Shown here piece after piece: positions 60,581-64,000 of a DNA stretch of 64,000 bases (its first letter is position 1; each line of letters opens with the position of its first letter). Where the stretch lies: contig CAVYTO010000006.1 of assembly GCA_963771505.1 (NCBI GenBank), positions 372,001 to 436,000 on the forward strand, written 5' to 3'. Source of the stretch: JAJPHW01 sp963771505 (GTDB taxonomy: Bacteria; Acidobacteriota; Terriglobia; Terriglobales; Acidobacteriaceae). The notes under the pieces are model-generated. The model saw nothing but the letters and a program-made list of their open reading frames with translations. It ran no database searches and was not told the DNA's origin. The position numbers and the translations under genes are program-made.

Positions 60581-63001
60581 TTAGCGGTGGCCTCCACCGC
60601 CTCCATGTCCCCCGCCTCCGCCGCTGTGTCCGCCACCACCGCCGCCGCCGTGCGATCCTCCGCCGCCGCTGCTGTGGAAGCTGCCGCCCGAGCTATGTCC
60701 GCCTCCGCCATAAGACGGCGCGTGTCCGCTGCCCGAGTATCCGCCGCCATAGCTCCGGCTCGAATACGCTCCGCGAGACGGTGACGAGTATCCACGCGAG
60801 CCGTAGCTAGGTGACGAGTAGCCGCGTGAAGGTGAAGAATACCCATGTGAGCCGTAACCGCCGGAGGAAGAACCGCGCGAGTAGCCGCTGTTCGAAGACG
60901 AGTAATTTTGCGGGGCCGGACGTACCGCCCCGGTAGGCCGAGGAACGTTGTTGTTGAATCCGCCGCTGCGCGCCGGACTCGACAGCGCTCCAGCCGAAGC
61001 TCGCGGCATACTTCCAGCCGTGGGTCGCGGAACCGAATTGTTCATCGCATTCTGTGTGGGTTGAGAGCGCTGAACCGGCGATTGCGACCGTCCGAAGTTT
61101 GAGTTACCCGCAGCCGAAGAAGTTTGCGATCGGCCAAAGGTTGACCCGCCAGCCGAGGGCGGCCGAGGAACATAATGTCCTCCGGCGGACTGACCACCAA
61201 ACTGCCCCGGAGACGAAGTCCTGCCACTCGTGGCCGACTGGTTCGTCGCCGGACGCGACACATTGGATCCGTTGTTGGCGAGACCACGGTTACCCGCAGT
61301 ATTCCCCTGGCTTTGGGCTTGCGACTGGGCCGCTGAGAAACGCGCCACAGGCGCTGGTGGCGTCATTCTGCTTACCGTTGCCCGCGATGCAACCGATCGC
61401 GGTGCCGCAGCTGCGCTCTTTCCGGCATTCGGCCCCAGCACACTTTGCCGTGTTGGTGAAACCGAAGCCCGGTTGATTGCTGGAGCGCTCTTCACCGCGT
61501 TGGCCGGAACATTGGCCATGCTCTTCTGCACGGGTGAAGAATTCGTCAGCGTGGATTTCGGTACCGCCGTGAACCCGCCCGGGCGATTCATGTTTACATG
61601 GTTCGCCGCAGTCGACGTTCCGGTGTGATTGTAATAATTGTTGGATACACGATTGATGTTGTTGATCCGCGTGTTGGTAATGTTGACTCCGCGGAAGTAG
61701 CCACGGCTGGCGCCATACCACGGATAGAACGGCTCGCGGAAGCCCAGCGGACACCAGCCAAATCCGATTCCGCCGAACCCAAAGCCGAATCCGAATCCAA
61801 AGCCGAATCCGCCAAAACCCCAACCCCATCCCGCGCCGCCATACCAGCCCACTAGAGCGGGAGCCCAGATCGGCCGAGCGTAGTAGGGTCCGGGAATCCA
61901 TCCCCAGTAATCGTCGATGTAGGCCCATCGCCCATAGTGGAACGGAGCATATCCCCAGGGAGCGTCATCTACCCACGTCCATCCCCACGGAGATACCCAT
62001 ACCCAGTGTCCGTAGCGGTAAGGGGCCCATCCCGGGTCAACCGAGTTTGGCCGCCACACGTGTCCATATTCCGGGTTTTCGCTCCAGGTACCGTCAGCGT
62101 CCAAGTCTTCTCCACCCACCATTCCCGGGCCAAGATAGCGGGCAGAAACAGAATGGTCCTGGCGCCGATCGCGGGTACGGCACCATTCGTCAAATCCATC
62201 CGGGCGTGGCGCACGCTGAACCTGGTTGGCTAGAGCCGTTCCGTTAAAGCGTACTTGCTTGCCTTCACGAATGTGCACACTCGGACCTTGTCCGGTGGAC
62301 TCGCCTTCACCCTTCCAAACGGTGATAGCGGTTGTGCCGCCGTTCGAATCCACGTCGAACCGGTAGTCGCCCGGCTTCATCACGGTGAACGCCTGGTTCG
62401 GCGTGTCTATTTCATAGATTTCGCCGCCGAAAAGCTTCCGCACGTGCAGGTTCAATGTTCCCTGATGTAACTGCAACTGCACGGCATTGTCCGAGATATT
62501 CGTCATCGTCAAGCTGGTCTCGGAGCCGATCCTCATCTCTGAGCTACCCAGGCTTAATTCCGCTCGGGAATCCTTATCGGCCCAAATGTTGTCCGAGGTA
62601 GTCAGCGGACGATTGATCGATCCCTGCACCCAGTCGTCGGTCCCGTGCGGCTGGAGCGAAACCGATCCAGTCATGTATTGCAGACTCGCCGCGCGTCCGG
62701 GAGGGTCTTTCCTAGGATCTTGATCCATCGGAGCTGACGATGCGTTCGGGCCGCCATTGTCTTCTGGCGTCGACATCGAAGCGGTCTGCTGCTGATCCGG
62801 GGCTGCCGCCTGGGGAATCTCTTCCTGTTGGTCTGCGGAAGGTTGGTCCGGTGCCGCCTGATTGCTGGCTGGATAATTCTGGTCCGGCGGAGGCGGCGGA
62901 GCATTTTGCTGCATTCCATCCTGCGCGGTCGAGAATGCGGGGAGAATCGACCACATCATCAGAAGAAAGCTCAATTGAAAGGCGCTTTTGAATGACCTCA
63001 T
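60581..63001 (-). CDS. Large exported FecR/DUF6600-type protein with aromatic- and glycine-rich repeats
   Basis: The start is ATG 63001 behind GAGGTG; the frame is open to 63148. The 806 residues start with a signal peptide (about 1-27), then a Pro/Gln-rich spacer. A FecR-like beta domain follows at about 110-230 (SVSLQPHGTDDWVQGSINRP, SELRIGSETSLTMTNISDNA-like strands). A Trp/Tyr/Gly-rich DUF6600 region lies at about 285-425 (YGHWVWVSPWGWTWVDD, WAYIDDYWGWIPGPYYA). A short GFGFGFGFGF stretch, a long Ser/Asn/Ala-rich tail and a terminal Gly/His/Ser repeat end it. Its role is unknown; a surface or envelope structural protein is most likely. Confidence 0.8.
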   Translation of the reverse strand: MRSFKSAFQLSFLLMMWSILPAFSTAQDGMQQNAPPPPPDQNYPASNQAAPDQPSADQQEEIPQAAAPDQQQTASMSTPEDNGGPNASSAPMDQDPRKDPPGRAASLQYMTGSVSLQPHGTDDWVQGSINRPLTTSDNIWADKDSRAELSLGSSEMRIGSETSLTMTNISDNAVQLQLHQGTLNLHVRKLFGGEIYEIDTPNQAFTVMKPGDYRFDVDSNGGTTAITVWKGEGESTGQGPSVHIREGKQVRFNGTALANQVQRAPRPDGFDEWCRTRDRRQDHSVSARYLGPGMVGGEDLDADGTWSENPEYGHVWRPNSVDPGWAPYRYGHWVWVSPWGWTWVDDAPWGYAPFHYGRWAYIDDYWGWIPGPYYARPIWAPALVGWYGGAGWGWGFGGFGFGFGFGFGFGGIGFGWCPLGFREPFYPWYGASRGYFRGVNITNTRINNINRVSNNYYNHTGTSTAANHVNMNRPGGFTAVPKSTLTNSSPVQKSMANVPANAVKSAPAINRASVSPTRQSVLGPNAGKSAAAAPRSVASRATVSRMTPPAPVARFSAAQSQAQSQGNTAGNRGLANNGSNVSRPATNQSATSGRTSSPGQFGGQSAGGHYVPRPPSAGGSTFGRSQTSSAAGNSNFGRSQSPVQRSQPTQNAMNNSVPRPTAGSMPRASAGALSSPARSGGFNNNVPRPTGAVRPAPQNYSSSNSGYSRGSSSGGYGSHGYSSPSRGYSSPSYGSRGYSSPSRGAYSSRSYGGGYSGSGHAPSYGGGGHSSGGSFHSSGGGGSHGGGGGGGHSGGGGGHGGGGGHR

Positions 63002-63439
63002 CGTTTTCACCTCGACCGCAGGTTCCCGTGGCTCTGGGGTGCGGCGGTCTTTCCTTGTTCTATTCAAACCCATTCCGGCGTGGCGAGTTGCGCTAAAACC
63101 CGCGACAATCGGAGCGATCCGCCCCACAACTCCGTGATTTGTTCCCATGCTGCTGATAACAAGGCTCGTCCGGAGCGATATAGACCGCCTGTTACCTTCG
63201 ATTGTTCGCTTCAGAGCGGACGTGCAGGCCCCAGTGCTATACTGATCTTGCGCTTACCACGGTTGCTGTGGTGCGGTTGCTCTGGTTGAAAAGCTGAGAT
63301 ATCCCGCCTCCCAATTTTCCCCTCCGTTGATAGTCAAGCGTAATTTGAAAGTGAACTGGCCTATACGCCGGCCGGGTCCACAGTTGTATACGTGTACCCC
63401 GAACCTGGCCCCGCCAGACAGAAAGATACAAATCAATCA
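63002..63439. promoter_or_regulatory. Divergent intergenic region upstream of the DUF6600 and DEAD-box genes
   Basis: These 438 bases carry no convincing gene; open frames here are short and lack ribosome sites. The region must contain promoters for two divergent genes. The DEAD-box side would have a long leader, as is common for cold-regulated RNA helicases. I could not place promoters or a named RNA motif with confidence. Confidence 0.4.
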
Positions 63440-64000
63440 ATGACTCAATTTTCAGAACTGCCCATTTCCTCCCGTTTGCAGGAGCAATTGGCGGCATCTA
63501 GTTTCGTTACCATGACCCCGGTGCAATCGGCTGCGATTCCGCAAGCCCTAGCCGGAAAAGACATTTTAGCCACGGCCCAGACCGGAACCGGCAAAACCCT
63601 GGCTTTCCTTGTGCCCATGATGGAGCAGTTGCTCAAGCATCATGTCCCGGGCGTCACCGCCCTGGTGCTCGTTCCTACCCGCGAACTCGCCATGCAAGTA
63701 GCCGAGCAATATGATGCATTGCGCGGATCGAGATTGCCTGCGGCAGCTCAGGTTGTCGGCGGCCTTCCCGAGCGCGCTCAGTTGATGGCAATTAAGAAAG
63801 GCGCTCGTCTGATCGTAGCCACGCCGGGACGCCTTGAAGACTTCCTCGACCGTAAATTGGTCGACTTTCGTGGACTGAACCTGCTCGTCCTCGATGAAGC
63901 GGACCGCATGCTCGATATGGGTTTTCTGCCCTCCATCCGCCGCATCGCAAGCTCGCTGCCTACCAAGAGACAGACGCTTTGTTTCTCCGCCACGCTGCCG
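63440..64000 (+). CDS. DEAD-box RNA helicase, N-terminal part (cut by window edge)
   Basis: The 187 visible codons start at ATG 63440 and run off the end of the window. They hold the Q motif (FVTMTPVQSAAIP), Walker A (AQTGTGKT), PTRELAMQ, GG in QVVGGLPER, TPGRLEDFL, the DEAD box (VLDEADRMLDMGF) and SAT. This is the first RecA-like domain of a RhlE/SrmB-type helicase. Specific subfamily and C-terminal extension cannot be judged. Such enzymes remodel RNA during ribosome assembly or decay. Confidence 0.93.
   Translation, partial: MTQFSELPISSRLQEQLAASSFVTMTPVQSAAIPQALAGKDILATAQTGTGKTLAFLVPMMEQLLKHHVPGVTALVLVPTRELAMQVAEQYDALRGSRLPAAAQVVGGLPERAQLMAIKKGARLIVATPGRLEDFLDRKLVDFRGLNLLVLDEADRMLDMGFLPSIRRIASSLPTKRQTLCFSATLP

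Noticed and set aside
60908..62233. Several + strand open frames within the DUF6600 gene
   Set aside because: They are by-products of the repetitive, GC-rich minus-strand coding sequence and resemble no protein family.
1..64000. CRISPR arrays, tRNA or rRNA genes, transposons or prophage
   Set aside because: No repeat-spacer pattern, no cloverleaf or rRNA signature and no transposase or integrase motif was noticed while reading both strands.

Overview
The window is a 64 kb stretch of moderately GC-rich, gene-dense bacterial chromosome. It reads as a diderm, most likely an Acidobacteriota (Terriglobia/Koribacter-like) genome. That assignment is an inference from gene content: tandem MacB-like permeases without an ATPase, a BlaI/M56-peptidase pair, TrmFO in a diderm setting, a FecR/DUF6600 surface protein and an HxlR-VOC-DinB cluster. 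No rRNA, tRNA, CRISPR array, insertion sequence or phage gene was recognised.

Bases 1-8,450 hold a motor and chemotaxis operon: motA (partial), motB, a chemoreceptor, cheW, cheA, then cheR, an HDOD gene and cheB, and finally a convergent single-domain response regulator. The main discovery is here. About 1.47 kb between roughly 5,611 and 7,083 is inverted relative to the expected operon. The breakpoints fall inside cheR and cheB. As written, cheR is a 5' fragment on the + strand with its 3' half on the - strand. cheB has its start on the - strand and its body on the + strand. The HDOD gene between them is intact but reversed, and its 4-base stop/start overlaps with both neighbours survive inside the inverted block.

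Bases 8,590-16,560 are general cell-biology genes: an exported M1 metallopeptidase, a TPR/gluzincin protein, a SpoIIE-type phosphatase with degraded metal ligands, a SurA/PpiC chaperone, an OB-HD exonuclease and a glycine-zipper lipoprotein closed by a strong terminator.

Bases 16,590-36,050 are a large flagellar cluster, all on the - strand. In transcription order it reads flgB-flgC, fliE-fliF-fliG-fliH-fliI-fliJ-fliK-flgD-flgE, a terminator, fliN-fliO-fliP-fliQ-fliR-flhB-flhA-fliA-fliM-fliN2, and then a stand-alone MshEN-like gene that could be a cyclic-di-GMP receptor for the motor switch. flhF and flhG are absent from their usual place between flhA and fliA. Filament, rod and ring genes must lie elsewhere.

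Bases 36,040-42,790 look like the regulatory module for motility: a histidine kinase and a sigma-54 response regulator running into flgBC, a second sigma-54 activator with no DNA-binding domain, a kinase-like protein with a degenerate ATP site paired with an OmpR-type regulator, and a membrane GGDEF protein. Two sequences match the sigma-54 -24/-12 promoter pattern.

Bases 42,900-64,000 are mixed: blaI/M56 peptidase, prmC, an AhpD-like protein, trmFO, two ABC permeases, two envelope proteins, der, a DinG-like helicase, ddl, an HxlR regulator divergent from a VOC-DinB-VOC-beta-propeller operon with a clear palindromic operator, a large FecR/DUF6600 protein with its own terminator, and the start of a DEAD-box helicase cut by the window edge.
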